From positions 246,135 to 310,134 of the forward strand of contig FJUW01000080.1 of NCBI GenBank assembly GCA_900074885.1: a stretch of 64,000 bases of DNA, given 5' to 3'. This document shows, piece after piece, positions 47,120 through 58,789 of the stretch. Each line of letters begins with the position of its first letter. The first letter of the stretch is position 1. The DNA comes from Rhynchosporium graminicola. Lineage: Eukaryota > Ascomycota > Leotiomycetes > Helotiales > Ploettnerulaceae. The notes below the pieces were generated by a model, which ran no database searches, was not told where the DNA came from, and saw nothing but the letters and a program-made list of their open reading frames with translations. The position numbers and the translations under genes were made by a program.

Positions 47120-48069
47120 ATCTATAACGCTAACTCCTATAGTACTTTTACTAGTTCCTACTAGTACTCTTTCAGTAGTATATCGTATATATTACCTGCG
47201 ATATATTCGCGCCTTCCTTAAGATAAAGTATAATAATACTCCTATTCTAGAACTTCTATATTCGTTTAATAAGCTTAACTCTAAGCTTTATAAGTATTAT
47301 TCGGTATTAAAAAGCGCTTATAAATATATAAGTTACTTAAACTTAAATATAGTTATATATACTAACGCGTTATAATTACTTAATTATATTAATATAAAGT
47401 ATACTATTTTATCCGGTTTATTTCCTAGTAGTAAAGCTAAGGACGCGGAGCTAAATCGGGGCGATATCTTAGCTACTTATAAAGCTATTAATTAGATCTA
47501 TTATCTTACGAAATCTACTACTCTTACTATAGTATTAGAGATTACTATTATATAATTAGTAAAGACTTAAGCTTTAAGGTAATCTATAGAGAAAGTATTT
47601 AAGAAATTAGAGTTTATTAAGATAATAAGTTAAGATCCTTAAACCTTTAGATACTAGTATAATACTAATATAATATAGGATTTAGATCTTCTAATAGTAG
47701 ATTTAGTAAAGTCTAAGTTAATAATATAAATAGTATTAAAGTAAACAAAGAAGTTAAATACTATTATATAGGAATTTGTAAAGAAAGCTATATTTAAAGC
47801 TATAATATCTAATACTAAAGGAAAAAGGAATTTGCTTTCTAGTTCAGAGATAGTATTAGATCTAGATACTCTTAGACCTTCTCTAAAGAAGAAACCTTAT
47901 AGGATTAGCTATTATATTTAGTCTACTACTAGAGCTATATTAGTAGATTTAAGTAAAGAGTTAGATATAGTAGTTCTAATTCTAGATATTCTAGATTTAC
48001 TAGAAGCTCCGGAGAACTTAAAGAAGAAAGCTAATAAGATAGAAGTAGTAAAGAAAGTAGAGTTTTAGA
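47120..48069 (+). pseudogene. Antisense ORF remnant of chromovirus B3
   Basis: One frame can be followed for about 315 codons on the strand opposite to pol, ending TAG at about 48,069. Recognisable stretches shared with the other copies are LVPTSTLSVVYRI, ILELLYSFNKLNSKLYKYY, SSKAKDAELNRGDI, ATYKAIN and SSSEIVLDLDTL. Every interruption is a TAA or TAG where Gln or Trp would fit. The function is unknown to me. Confidence 0.55.
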
Positions 48070-48379
48070 TATAGTATTATTATAGAGTATAATCAGGGGA
48101 TTATCTTTAGTAATAAACTTTTAATACTAATAACTATAATAGTTTATTATCCTCTAAATAACTATAGTTATCTATTCTGTTTTCCTAGGCTTTAATCTAC
48201 TAATCTAGTTTATACGAAAGTCTAAGTTTACTTAGGTTAATAGTATAGAAGTCTCTAAGCTTATATAGAGTACTTATTAAGTCGGAAGCGTTATACTAAG
48301 TTAAGTCTAAGTCGTAGGTTAATTAGCTAACTTAGTACTTCAGATTACCTCTTAAGAGCTATATAGCGAGTATATCTTA

Positions 48380-48930
48380 TAACTCTTACTCTTCTTAAGT
48401 AGCAATAACCTCTAGGGGTAGGTTTAGTAGCTCCTAGTCTAGTAATAGATCGTCTAAGTCCCTAAAGAGTAATTCAGAAGTAAATATATTATATATAGAA
48501 GATCTAGAATATAAATCTAGCTTATAAGAGTATCTGATCTTAGCTAGGACTTAGTATAGTTTTACTTAGAGGCTAGATAGTTTCTTACTTAGCTAGTAAT
48601 TCTTAAGGTTTCTTATAGAGAGAAATACCTTATCTCTAACTTCTTAGTCGATACTATATTATTTCGGGTTAGTTATAGTGCTTATCTTCTACTAAGTAGC
48701 TAGTATATTATCTTTTACGACCTCGATAGCGGACTTAGTATATTTAGCTAAGGATTTAGTATTAGTATAATTAAGCTTCTCTTATAGTATTAATATAATA
48801 AGTTACTTCTAATCTTAGCTATTCCGTAGTAATATACTATATTTAAGAGTATATAGCGCTATACTAATAGAATCATAAGGTAAAGTTACTTAGGCGTAGT
48901 TTATTATTAGTAGTAGTTCGCCTTAGTTAC
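48380..48930 (-). pseudogene. B3 pol 3' part (chromodomain to integrase end), left of TRIM-1
   Basis: Minus-strand pol resumes here after the antisense-frame region and carries the chromodomain and the integrase C-terminal part, as in B2. It is split from the rest of pol by TRIM-1, inserted at 48,931. Confidence 0.75.
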
Positions 48931-49132
48931 TATAACGACATAAGACTCAAGGCGGTATACAAGCAAGAATAAACATGTAGGGAGGCTAAGAGCGATCTTA
49001 TATAGTCTAGTACAAAGGAAACAGAAAGATGCAGAGCTCTAAAGGAGTCTGCACCTTCTATATATATAAGGAGGGTATGCCTAAGGCACCGATACTAGCC
49101 CGTATCTGCCACGTATACTATGCGCCGTCATA
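48931..49132 (-). repeat. 3' LTR of TRIM-1 (202 bp)
   Basis: It begins TATAACGACATAAGACTCAA and ends GCGCCGTCATA. It retains more CpA/TpG than its partner LTR. Confidence 0.9.
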
Positions 49133-49476
49133 TTACCCCCTTCTAAGATAAAGGCTCGCCCTCGAGCCTTAAAGAATCGAATAAAGGAAACAAAGTAAGT
49201 ACAAAACGCAGTTAAATATCAAGATAACCTTCTAAATTTCTATTAAACCGAAACTATAGATACTAATTTAGTACCGAGATTATCTCTTCTATAGAGGGAA
49301 ACGTAATCTCTAGTAATTATAATACCGAGTTTTACTAAATAAGTAAGGCTAAGTAAGTAATTAAAACACTTAAAGGTTACGAAAGAAATAAAAGTCTAAA
49401 TCGAATTCTAAAGAAGCTAAAAGATTAAGGAGAGTTAGATATCTTCGTTAAGTAGATATAGAAAGTATTAAATTAA

Positions 49477-49838
49477 AAGTTCTAGTAGAGGGAGGTCGAT
49501 TCTGCTAAGGGGAATAAATTATACTAAGGTATAAGAGTTATAAGTCGGATTCCGGTAATTTCCGCTAGAGTAATAAGCTACTTCGTCTTAGCCTAAAAGT
49601 AAGGTTTTTCGCTATTAGAGCTACTTTCGGAAGGTTAAAGTCAAGTAAGAGAATAAAAGTTCTTTTCTAGTAGAAAGAGATCGATTCTACCGAGGGGGAT
49701 AAATTATACCAGGGTATAAGAGTTATAAGTCGGATTCTGGTAATTTCCGCTAGAGTAATAAGCTACTTCGTCTTAGCTTAAAAGTAAGGTTTTTCGCTAT
49801 TAGAGCTACTTTCAGAAGATTAAAGTTAAGTAAAGAGA
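49477..49838. repeat. Tandem duplication inside TRIM-1 (two units of about 180 bp)
   Basis: Units begin at about 49,477 and 49,657 and share AGGTCGATTCTGC/AGATCGATTCTACC, AGAGTTATAAGTCGGATTC and AAGGTTTTTCGCTATTAGAG. The same two units occur in reverse orientation in TRIM-2 at about 63,400-63,760, so the duplication belongs to the family. Confidence 0.8.
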
Positions 49839-50203
49839 TAATAAATATTAAGACTTATAGGGAAGTTTCCACGTAAAATTCGTCCGCTGTTTTACTTCGT
49901 ACGTACGAAGGAACGAGTTTCGAAGTATCTGAGAGTAACTTCGTAATAATACTAGTACTTCTAAGGCTGAATTATATTTAAATTCCTAGCTATCCGAGAG
50001 ATCTCTAGAATCTTAGCTCTTTTGAAAACCTAACTATCGAATTCGTAATTAATAGTACTAACTATTTCCGTATAATTCCGAAAATCTAAAGTAAGTAGAG
50101 ATAACTTAGCGAAGAGCTCCCTAGTAGTCGTACGTGCGAATCGAGTTTTCTAAGTAAGATATTATTTAATACTATCTCTAATAGTCTTAATCTTTCTATT
50201 TAA

Positions 50204-50405
50204 TATAATAATATAAGACTTAAGGCAGTATATAAGTAAGAATAAATAAGTAAGGAGGCTAAGAGCGATCTTATATAGTCTAGTATAAAGGAAACAGAAA
50301 GATATAGAGCTCTGAAGGAGTCTGCACCTTCTATATATATAAGGAGAGTATGCCTAAGGCACCGATACTAGCCCGTATCTGCCACGTATACTATGCGCCG
50401 TCATA
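50204..50405 (-). repeat. 5' LTR of TRIM-1 (202 bp)
   Basis: It begins TATAATAATATAAGACTTAA and ends GCGCCGTCATA. It differs from the other LTR at roughly 14 positions, almost all C/T or G/A. Confidence 0.9.
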
Positions 50406-50410
50406 GTTAC

Positions 50411-53400
50411 TTTAGTAGTAATTAACGAAAAGTCTAAGGTATTAGTTAATATATTAGTTTATAATCTCTATTTATCTATTAGTTTACTAGTAGAAAGAGA
50501 TAGAGAGCTTAACTTTAACTCTAATTATATAGTAAAACTCTTACTAGAAGAAGAAGATAAATTAAGCTCCTTAGTTAGATATAATTAACTTAAGAGTATA
50601 TCCGAAACGATATATCTATTAGATAAATAATATTACTATTCCGCGGGTATCGATATTATAGTAGTATAGTATTAATACGGAGTCCTTCCCTAGGCGGTTA
50701 ATAAATACTAGTATCTTATTAAACCTTTAGTTATTAGGCAGGAAGTCCTTAAAATCTATAGCTAAGTACTATATAGAGTAGCTAAGTACTAGTAATAAGT
50801 AGAGGAATCCTTATTATTTTATCTGCTTCAAATAAGAGTACTAGTAGAGGTAGTAATTATAAGTATACTATTTTATATCTAATATAAGTCCTTTCTAACA
50901 ATAATAAGTAGAAATTATTTCAGTAGTCTTATAAGTATTTAGATAAGCGGAAGAAACTTAATCGTAGACTTTACTAATTAAATAAGTATATAGCGGGGTA
51001 TAGCGTTATACGTATAGATAACTATTATAAAGTAATAAACTATTATTAATAGTATAACTATTTTCTAACATATTCTATTTATTAGAGAATAATTCTTAGT
51101 TAAATTAGTATAGTTTCTCGATCAAATTAAAAGAGTTATATATAAGTTCCGATAGCGTATTAGTCCTTAGCGATATTAGATATATATAACTAATTTAATT
51201 AATATAATATTTAGCTAGTTCCGTGTTAATCCTAAGGTCTAAGTAGTCTAGAGGTAATAAAACCTGAGATCTATTATCTTATTTCTATTATTCCTATATC
51301 TTTAGATCTTATTCTTTATAGCTAAAGATATTAGCTTTAGCGTTATCTTTATAAAGCGTATATATAATTTGAAAGTTGAATTCAGAAAGGAATTCTATCT
51401 ATCTAGCTTACTTACTAGTTAGGACCTTAATAGTTATAAAGTATTCTAAGGATCGATAGTCTATATATATACTAGTATAGCGTTATAGAGATATAAGTTC
51501 TAGTCTCTATTTCCGGAAAGACTTAATAATAGTATATAATTCCTTATTATAGATCTCTTAGTTTAGTTCGTATCTATTAAGAATATAAAAGTAAAATCTA
51601 ATTAGATACTACTAGTTATCTTTATATAATTAGAAGATAACTCTAGCTATTATATTATTAGAAGTATTAGTTTCTAGTTTAGTTTATAATTCAGAGTCGA
51701 AATAGTATAAATAGTATAGTTTCTGTATTAATAGTAGTTATTAATATAAATTATTAAAGGACTTCTTATAATTATTAGTGAAATTCTATAATACTATAGG
51801 CCTAGTAAGTATTAAGAGAGGTTTAGCGATAAGGCCGAAATTCCGAATAAATTAATAGTAGAAACTATAGAATCCTAGGAAAGATTTTATAGCTATTACT
51901 ATTTCAGGGTACTTCTAGTCTACTAATAGTACTACTTTCTCGGGATCTAGCTCGATTCTATTAATAGTAATAATATATCCGAGGTATTTAGTCTAAGTAA
52001 TATAGAACTCGCTTTTCTTAATATCTACTTAGAGTCTAGTATCTATTAAGTATTATAGTATTAATTTAATATATTCCTTATATTCCTAGAGCGTTTCCGA
52101 GTATATAAGAATATTATCTAAGTAAGCTATATAGAAATCGTCTAAGTAGTTTAGTAATATATTATTTATATATCGTTAGTATATACTAGATCTATTATAG
52201 AGCTTAAAAGGTAGTACTTTATATTTATAAGACCTGAAGTGAGTTCAGAAAGTAATATACTCTTCTAATTCAGGGTCTATATAGATATAGTTAAATACTA
52301 CTTAGATATCTAGTTTAATAAAGATTACTATTACAGATATATAAGTTAAGAGCTTATCGATCCTAGGTATTAAGTAGGAATCCTTTCGAGTAATCGTATT
52401 AAGCTTATAATAATCGATATAAAAGCGTAATCCTTTATTAGTTTTCTTAACGAATAATATAAGTAATACGAAAGGACTTTAGCTAGATTTGATAAATCCC
52501 TTATTTAAGTTCTCTATAAGATACTCCTTAGTTACTTATAATTCGTTTATAGATTACTAATATAAGAGCGAATATATATTAAGTAATAGTTCTTCTAGAA
52601 TAATTTTATAATTATATAAGCGATATAGCAGAAGAATATTAGAATCCTGCTTAAAGAAGGCCTCCTTAAAAGTATAGTACTATTCCGGTAGCTTTTTAGC
52701 TATAAGTTATTTAGTATTAGGATCCTTAGGAGAGTCGCTATTTAGATAGTCTTATAAGAGGTAATATATCTCATAGATACTAATAAAGAATAATTCAGAG
52801 CTTTTATATTCTATATTAAAGTAAAAAGCTATAATACTAATTTAGTAAATTAGAACTAGTTTCTAGATCCTTAGAGGTTAAGAGGAGTACTTATAGTAAG
52901 GTTTTAGCGTAAGTACCTTTCTTAATAAATTCGGAGCAGAAAAGAGTTCGGATTCCTTAGTAATAAGCGGAAATAAGTTAAATAATAAGGATAATATATT
53001 AATATACTATATTATTACTATTTAGTATAATTAGTATTAGTCTAGCTAGTTTATAGCTAAGTCCCGCGTATTAGTATTAATTTAATAAGATCGATTAATA
53101 TTAAGTTTTTAAAGTAGTAAAGTTATAATTATCTCCTTATTATATCAGAGGGTAACTAGATATCGTTCTAGCTATAGTAGCTTATAGTAGAGCGTATTTA
53201 GCTTAACTTAGAATCGTTATATCTATTTAATACTAATAATTATATCTTATTATCCTAGATCGAGGAGAATAAAAGAGTAGTTATAAATACGCCTACTATC
53301 GATAGAAAAGTATAAATATATAAAATAAGTAATATAAGTTCTAATAGACTATTAGAACTTACGTATTAGAATAGAATAAGGCAGTAGCTCGATTTTAATA

Positions 53401-55300
53401 CTAAGAGCTCTTAATAGTTATCTAGTAAGAGTATAATTAATAAATAGATAACTATTCGCTCTAGTATCGATTAAGCTACTTATAGAGACTCTTAGCTCGT
53501 TTATACTAATTATAATCAGGTATATAAATTACTTACCTCTTATTAAGAAGTTAAAGTTAAGATTAAAAAGATTATACTTATATAGACTTAAGAAGGAGTT
53601 TTTACCTAGGCCTTATCGTTTCCCTCTAATATTAATTCAGATTCGGAGAGTATATCCTCTATTACTTCCTTAGTTACTCTCTTCTCTTCTAGAAATTCGT
53701 TAATTAATTAAACCTTAAGTAGGTTAAAGTAGTCTAGCTTAATATAATCGAGCTATCTATAGCTATAATACTTAAAGGGTTCTCCGGTCGAGGTAGCAGG
53801 GCGTTTTAGCGCGGAGGGAGTACTAGCTCGTACTAGGGTAGAGATACGTATATATAATACGGGAGTAGTTTATTAAGGGGCTAAGCTTAGGGACCGGTAA
53901 GGGATGGAGCTAGTAGTAGTTGCAGTAGTAATGATAAGCTTATAGTGCTATACTAGGGTAGTAGCTTTCTCGGGATAGGTATATTCTGAGTTATAGTAAT
54001 ACTCGGTATTAAAAGAAAGTAAGGATCTAACTATAGAAGCGTAGTTCTTATTTTATATTAGTTTAATAATAAGAGTTAAAGCGTATAAGGATAATATAAT
54101 CTTATCCTATATATAAAAGAATTACTCCTTCTTTTTAACCTTACTTTAGATAGTAGCACTTTAAAATCGACTACGAAACTTAGTAAAAGTCTCGCGGGTA
54201 TAGCTAAGTTATTATATTTCTAAGTAGTAGAAAGCGTTATAGTAATTATCTTCTTCTAACTTAATAAGAAAGTTCTCCTCTAATAAGGAGATTATTTTAT
54301 TACTAGTCTTAAACTTATTAGTAAGATACTAAAGCGTAAGATACTCCTTAGCTAATCTAATAACTAGTCCCTATACGAGAACGCGCTAGGAGAAGTACGT
54401 AGAGTAATAGTTAGTATTTATAGCTAGCTAGTCTCGTATTAATACTCTCTATTAGAGGAAAGTAAGGTCCGATCTATTATCTAAGGGTAGGATCTTCTTA
54501 GTAAGATAAGACTTCTTAGAGCGTGACTCTACTAATTCGGCACTAGAAGAGGGAGATAGTTTATTAGGAATAATATCCTCTCTCTTAGTACTATATATTA
54601 GAATAGAGTTTATTAGCTTATTAAACTCTAGAATACGTAGAGATTATAGTATTAGTTCTAGTAAGAGAGTCGAAGATAAGTAAGGGACCCTTAAAAAGAA
54701 CTTATCTTATATAGAGATTAGTCTATTTATAATATCTTCTAGAGAGTTATTCTTTTCCTCCTAGTCTACTAATTATTATAAGAGGGAATAGATCAGGTTC
54801 GAGTTATCTATAGTAATAAGAGTACTTAGTAATTATACTCCTAGTAAATTTCGCTTTTATTTTCCTTTCCCTCTAAGTTAGTACTTCCTTAATAAGGTAT
54901 TAATATTCTCTAAGGCAGGAGACGTTTAGGGTAAGGAAAGGTATAACAGATTAGGTTCGGAGGTAGAGCGGAGGGAGTCGCGTTAGGTCCCTCTAGAACT
55001 AGAGGAGTCTCTAGTTTATTAGTTAGAAGCTATTCTAATAGCTTAAAAAGGGGTATATCAGAGCTATTTTAGCGGTAATATATAGAGGTTAAAGTTCCGG
55101 GGTATTTATTATACTTTCTTTAAAATCTATTTATAATTCCTTTATACTAAAGGAGTTATTAAAGGAGCGTTAGCGAAGACCTCCTCTATTATACTATTTA
55201 TAATAAGCTAAATTAAACCCTAATTTATAATTATCCGAGAGATCTCTAGTATCTTAGCTATATACGAATAGTTATCGAATAACTAACTTAGTAATAAGAT
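50411..55300 (-). pseudogene. B3 gag-pol (gag to integrase), right of TRIM-1
   Basis: Minus-strand, RIP-degraded, colinear with B2: gag nearest the right LTR, zinc knuckle at about 53,750, protease at about 53,450, reverse transcriptase at about 51,850-52,450, integrase to the left end. Stops occur throughout. It is inactive. Confidence 0.8.
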
Positions 55301-55343
55301 ATTATAATAAGCTATCTCCGGCTATCTTGATCTTTTTATTTAA

Positions 55344-55611
55344 TATAATAATATAAGACTCGAGGCGGTATATAAGTAAGAATAAATAAGTAGGAAAGCT
55401 AAGAGCGATCTTATATAGTTTACTATAAAGGAAATAAAAAGATAAGGAAGGAAGAAGAAGAGAGATAGAGTATAGGGTATCTTATATATATATACTAGTA
55501 CTAGTCCGATACTATACTAAGTCGGATACTAGTTCTGCCGGGATACTTATGAACTTAGGCCCTATTATCTATCTTTCTTCTCATATGATATTCAGGTGAG
55601 CTGTCGTTATA
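55344..55611 (-). repeat. 5' LTR of B3 (268 bp)
   Basis: It begins TATAATAATATAAGACTCGA and ends CAGGTGAGCTGTCGTTATA, then the ATATT duplication and the resumed Copia-1 sequence. Confidence 0.9.
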
Positions 55612-56741
55612 ATATTTTGCCTATAATAAGTAGAGGAGATATCCCTATAATCACTAGGGAAGGCGATAGAGTACTTATTAAAGACGTAAATTACGTACCT
55701 AGCCTTAAAACTACTCTCCTAAGCTCTAAGGAACTAACTAATAAAGATTAGAAAGTTACCTTTAATAAAAAGGATGCAAATATATCTAATAGCTCTATTA
55801 ATATAGAAGCTAGATAGTATTATAATGCGTACTACTTAGAAGTAGACGTAAATCATGAGCTGCTCGAGCCTGTGTCTTTTAAGGTAGACTCTAATAAAAG
55901 TAGTAAATTAGACCTATATTATAAGCGTCTTTTGTATACTAATAAGGAGTTTATCTATAAGACTATAGAAGGATCTAAAGGATTAAAAATCCAAAAGGAG
56001 TTAGATTTATCTAACTATTCTACTTATAATAGCAGTAAAATATACGCTATAAGTAGTACTAAGCCTATATCAGATACCCTTCCGCTTACTATCTTTGATA
56101 TAGATATAGCGGGCCCTTTTAAGATTAAAGGTCTAAAGGGAGAAAGATTCTTCTTAACTATTACCTGTAGAGGCTCTAGAGCTATCTAGGTATACGCTCT
56201 AAAACATAAGGCTAATGCGTACGATACCTTAATCGAGTGGTATAATATAATAACTACTTAATTTAAGTAAGATATATCAAAATTCGTCGCTAAAATTAGA
56301 GCCTTTAAGCTAGATAACGCCAGGGAGTTTAAATCTAATAAATAGACTATCTTTTGTAAAGATAAAGGTATTATTTATAAATATACTAGTCCTTACTCTC
56401 CTGAGCAAAACAGTATAGCAGAGCGTTTAAATCGATATCTTATAGAAAGGCTTATAGCTATCTGTATAGATAAGAATATACCCTTATTCCTTTGGCCTTA
56501 AATAATCTAAGGAATAGCTCATATAAAGAATCGCTCTTATAATTCGGTTATTAAAAAGAGTCCCTTTAAAGTTCTCTTCAGTAAAAAGCCTACTCTTAAT
56601 TAAATTAGAGTATTAGGCTCTCTTACTTACGTTCTTATTAATAAAAGGACTAATAAGTTTAAAGATAAGTCCGATAGAGGTATACTTATAGGGTATAAGT
56701 CCGCAAATAACTTCTTAGTATATATACCTAAGAAGAGAGCT
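55612..56741 (+). pseudogene. Copia-1, second segment: protease end and integrase
   Basis: Continues the frame cut at 46,343: first GRGDIPIITREGDRVLIKD, then LKTTLLSSKEL. An intact 105-codon stretch (55872-56189) ends in the integrase core. Integrase motifs are DIDIAGPF (first Asp), AFKLDNAREF (second Asp region) and YSPEQNSIAERLN (Glu). Only a handful of stops occur, at Trp/Gln positions. It is cut at 56,742 by chromovirus copy B4, with 5-bp flank GAGCT. Reverse transcriptase and the 3' LTR lie beyond the window. Confidence 0.8.
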
Positions 56742-57009
56742 TATAACGACATAAGACTTAAGGCGGTATATAAGTAAGAATAAACGAGTAGGGAAGCTAA
56801 GAGCGATCTTATATAGTCTACTACGAAGGAAATAAAAAGATAAAGAAGGAAAAAGAAGAGAGATAGAGTATAAGGCACCTTATATATATATGCCGGTACT
56901 AGTCCGATACTATACTAAGTCGGATACTAGTTCTGCCGGGATACCTGTGAACTTAGGCCCTGTTATCTATCCTTCTTCTTATATAATATTCAAGTAAGCT
57001 ATCGTTATA
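56742..57009 (-). repeat. 3' LTR of B4 (268 bp)
   Basis: It begins TATAACGACATAAGACTTAA and ends GCTATCGTTATA. It is the same length as all other B LTRs. Confidence 0.9.
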
Positions 57010-57521
57010 TTACCCTCCTCTTAAGAAGAGCTTAACCCTAAGCTCGGAAGGTTATAGTTTATACTGGAATTAGTCTTTATTATAACTATTTTCGTCGATA
57101 TTCACGTAATAAGCGCTAGCTGCTCTTTAGTAGTAGTAAATTCTTTATTAGGTTCTAACTAGTTATATCGCTATAATAGTACTATATTAGTCGTAGCTTC
57201 TAAATCGGGCGGTAAGTAGTATTTACTTTATCTATTTATAGTAGGAGTCGAGTTTAAGTAGAGCGTAAGGTATATAAAGGAAGGAGTTTATTAATATTAG
57301 AGCTTTTCCTTTTTAACTACGATAACTACTTTAACTTATAAGTTTATTCTCCTTAGACTATAATATAGCTTCTAGAGTAAGTATTATTACTAATTACTAT
57401 AGTAGTCTACTATAATCTTATATATTAATCGACTTAATTAACTCTTCTCTTAATATAAGTAAGTTTCTTATCTTAGTTTTAGGGATAATCCTTAAGTATA
57501 ATAAAAGAGTTTCATAGATCT

Positions 57522-58499
57522 ATAACGCTAACTCCTATAGTGCTTTTACTAGTTCCTACTAGTACTCTTTCGGCGGCGTATTATATATATTACTTATAGT
57601 ATATTCGCGCTTTCCTTAAGATAAAGTATAATAATACTCTTATTTTAGAACTCTTATACTTATTTAATAAGCTTAACTCTAAGCTTTATAAGTATTATTT
57701 AGCGTTAAAGAGCAATTATAAGCCTATAGGTTACTTAAACCTAAACATAAGTATATATACTAACGCGTTATAGTTACCTAACTATATTAATATAAAGTAT
57801 ACTATTTTATCTAGTTTACTTCTTAGTAGTAAAGCTAAGGATATAGAGCTAAATCGGGGCAGTATTATAGCTACTTATAAAGCGATTAATCGGATCTATT
57901 ATCTTGCGAAATNTAGCTACTTATAAAGCGATTAATCGGATCTATTATCTTGCGAAATCTACTACTCTTACTATTATATTAGAGATTACTATTATATAAT
58001 TAGTAGAGACTTAAGCTTTAAGGCGTTCTATAGAGAAAGTATTTAAGAAGTTAGAGTTTATTAAAGTAATAAGTTAAGATCTTAAATCCTTAGATACTAG
58101 TATAATAATAATATAATATAAGATCTAGATCTTTTAATAATAGATTCGGCGAAATCTGAGTTAATAGTATAAATAGTATTAAAGTAGATAAAAGAGTTAA
58201 ATAGTATTATATAGGAATTTGCGAAGAAAGCTATATTTAAAGCTATAATATCTAATACTAAGGGAAAATAGAATTTACCTTCTAGTTCAGAGATAGCGTT
58301 AGATCTAGATACTCCCGGACCTTCTCCTTATAAGATTAGCTATTATACTTAGTCTATTACTATAACTATATTAGTAGATTTAGATAAAGAGTTAAATATA
58401 GTAGTTCCGATTCTAGATATTCTAGAATTACTAAGAGCTCCGGAGAACTTAGAGGAGAAAGCTAGTAAAATAGAGATAATTAAAGAAGTAGAGTTTTAG
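57522..58499 (+). pseudogene. Antisense ORF remnant of chromovirus B4
   Basis: The same plus-strand frame as in B1 and B3 (ELNRGSI, ATYKAINRIYYLAK, SSSEIALDLDTPGPS), with a short internal deletion after the PGPS stretch relative to B1 and an artificial 45-bp duplication at the N. It ends TAG at about 58,499. Confidence 0.5.
57868..57958. other. Assembly gap (single N) with 45-bp direct duplication
   Basis: The base at 57,913 is N. The 45 bases before it (57868-57912) are repeated exactly after it (57914-57958). The other B copies have this segment once. The two contig ends evidently overlap and were joined without merging. Confidence 0.9.
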
Positions 58500-58789
58500 A
58501 TATAGTATTATTATAGAGTATAATTAGGGAATTATCTTTAGTAATAAATTTTAATACTAATAATTATAATAACTTATTATCTTCTAAGTAACTATAGTTA
58601 TCTATCCCGTTTTCTTAGGCCTTAATCTATTAATTTAGTTTACGCGGAGGTCCTAGTTTACTTAAGTTAGTAGCGTAGAAGTCTCTAAGCTTATACGGAG
58701 TACCTATTAGGTCGGAAGCGTTATACTAAGTTAAGTCCGGGTTATAGCTTAGCTAACTAACTTAATACTTCAGATTATCTCTTAGGAGC

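Larger units (their letters stand above)
48931..50405 (-). mobile_element. TRIM-1: complete small non-autonomous LTR element (1,475 bp)
   Basis: It is flanked by the 5-bp duplication GTTAC (48926-48930 and 50406-50410). The LTRs are 48931-49132 and 50204-50405, each exactly 202 bp. The 1,071-bp interior has no protein-coding frame and carries a tandem duplication. Next to one LTR is a purine tract (AGAAGGGGGTAA on the minus strand); next to the other is AGAAAGATTAAGA, shared with the chromovirus. It therefore has all cis elements but no gag or pol, as in terminal-repeat retrotransposons in miniature. It is inserted in the integrase region of B3. Confidence 0.88.
46344..55611 (-). mobile_element. 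Chromovirus copy B3, complete, carrying TRIM-1
   Basis: 9,268 bp flanked by ATATT duplications (46339-46343 and 55612-55616). Removing TRIM-1 and its extra duplicated 5 bp leaves 7,788 bp, almost the size of B2. Its LTRs are 46344-46611 and 55344-55611, 268 bp each. The element is minus-oriented and sits in the Copia-1 protease region. Confidence 0.9.
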
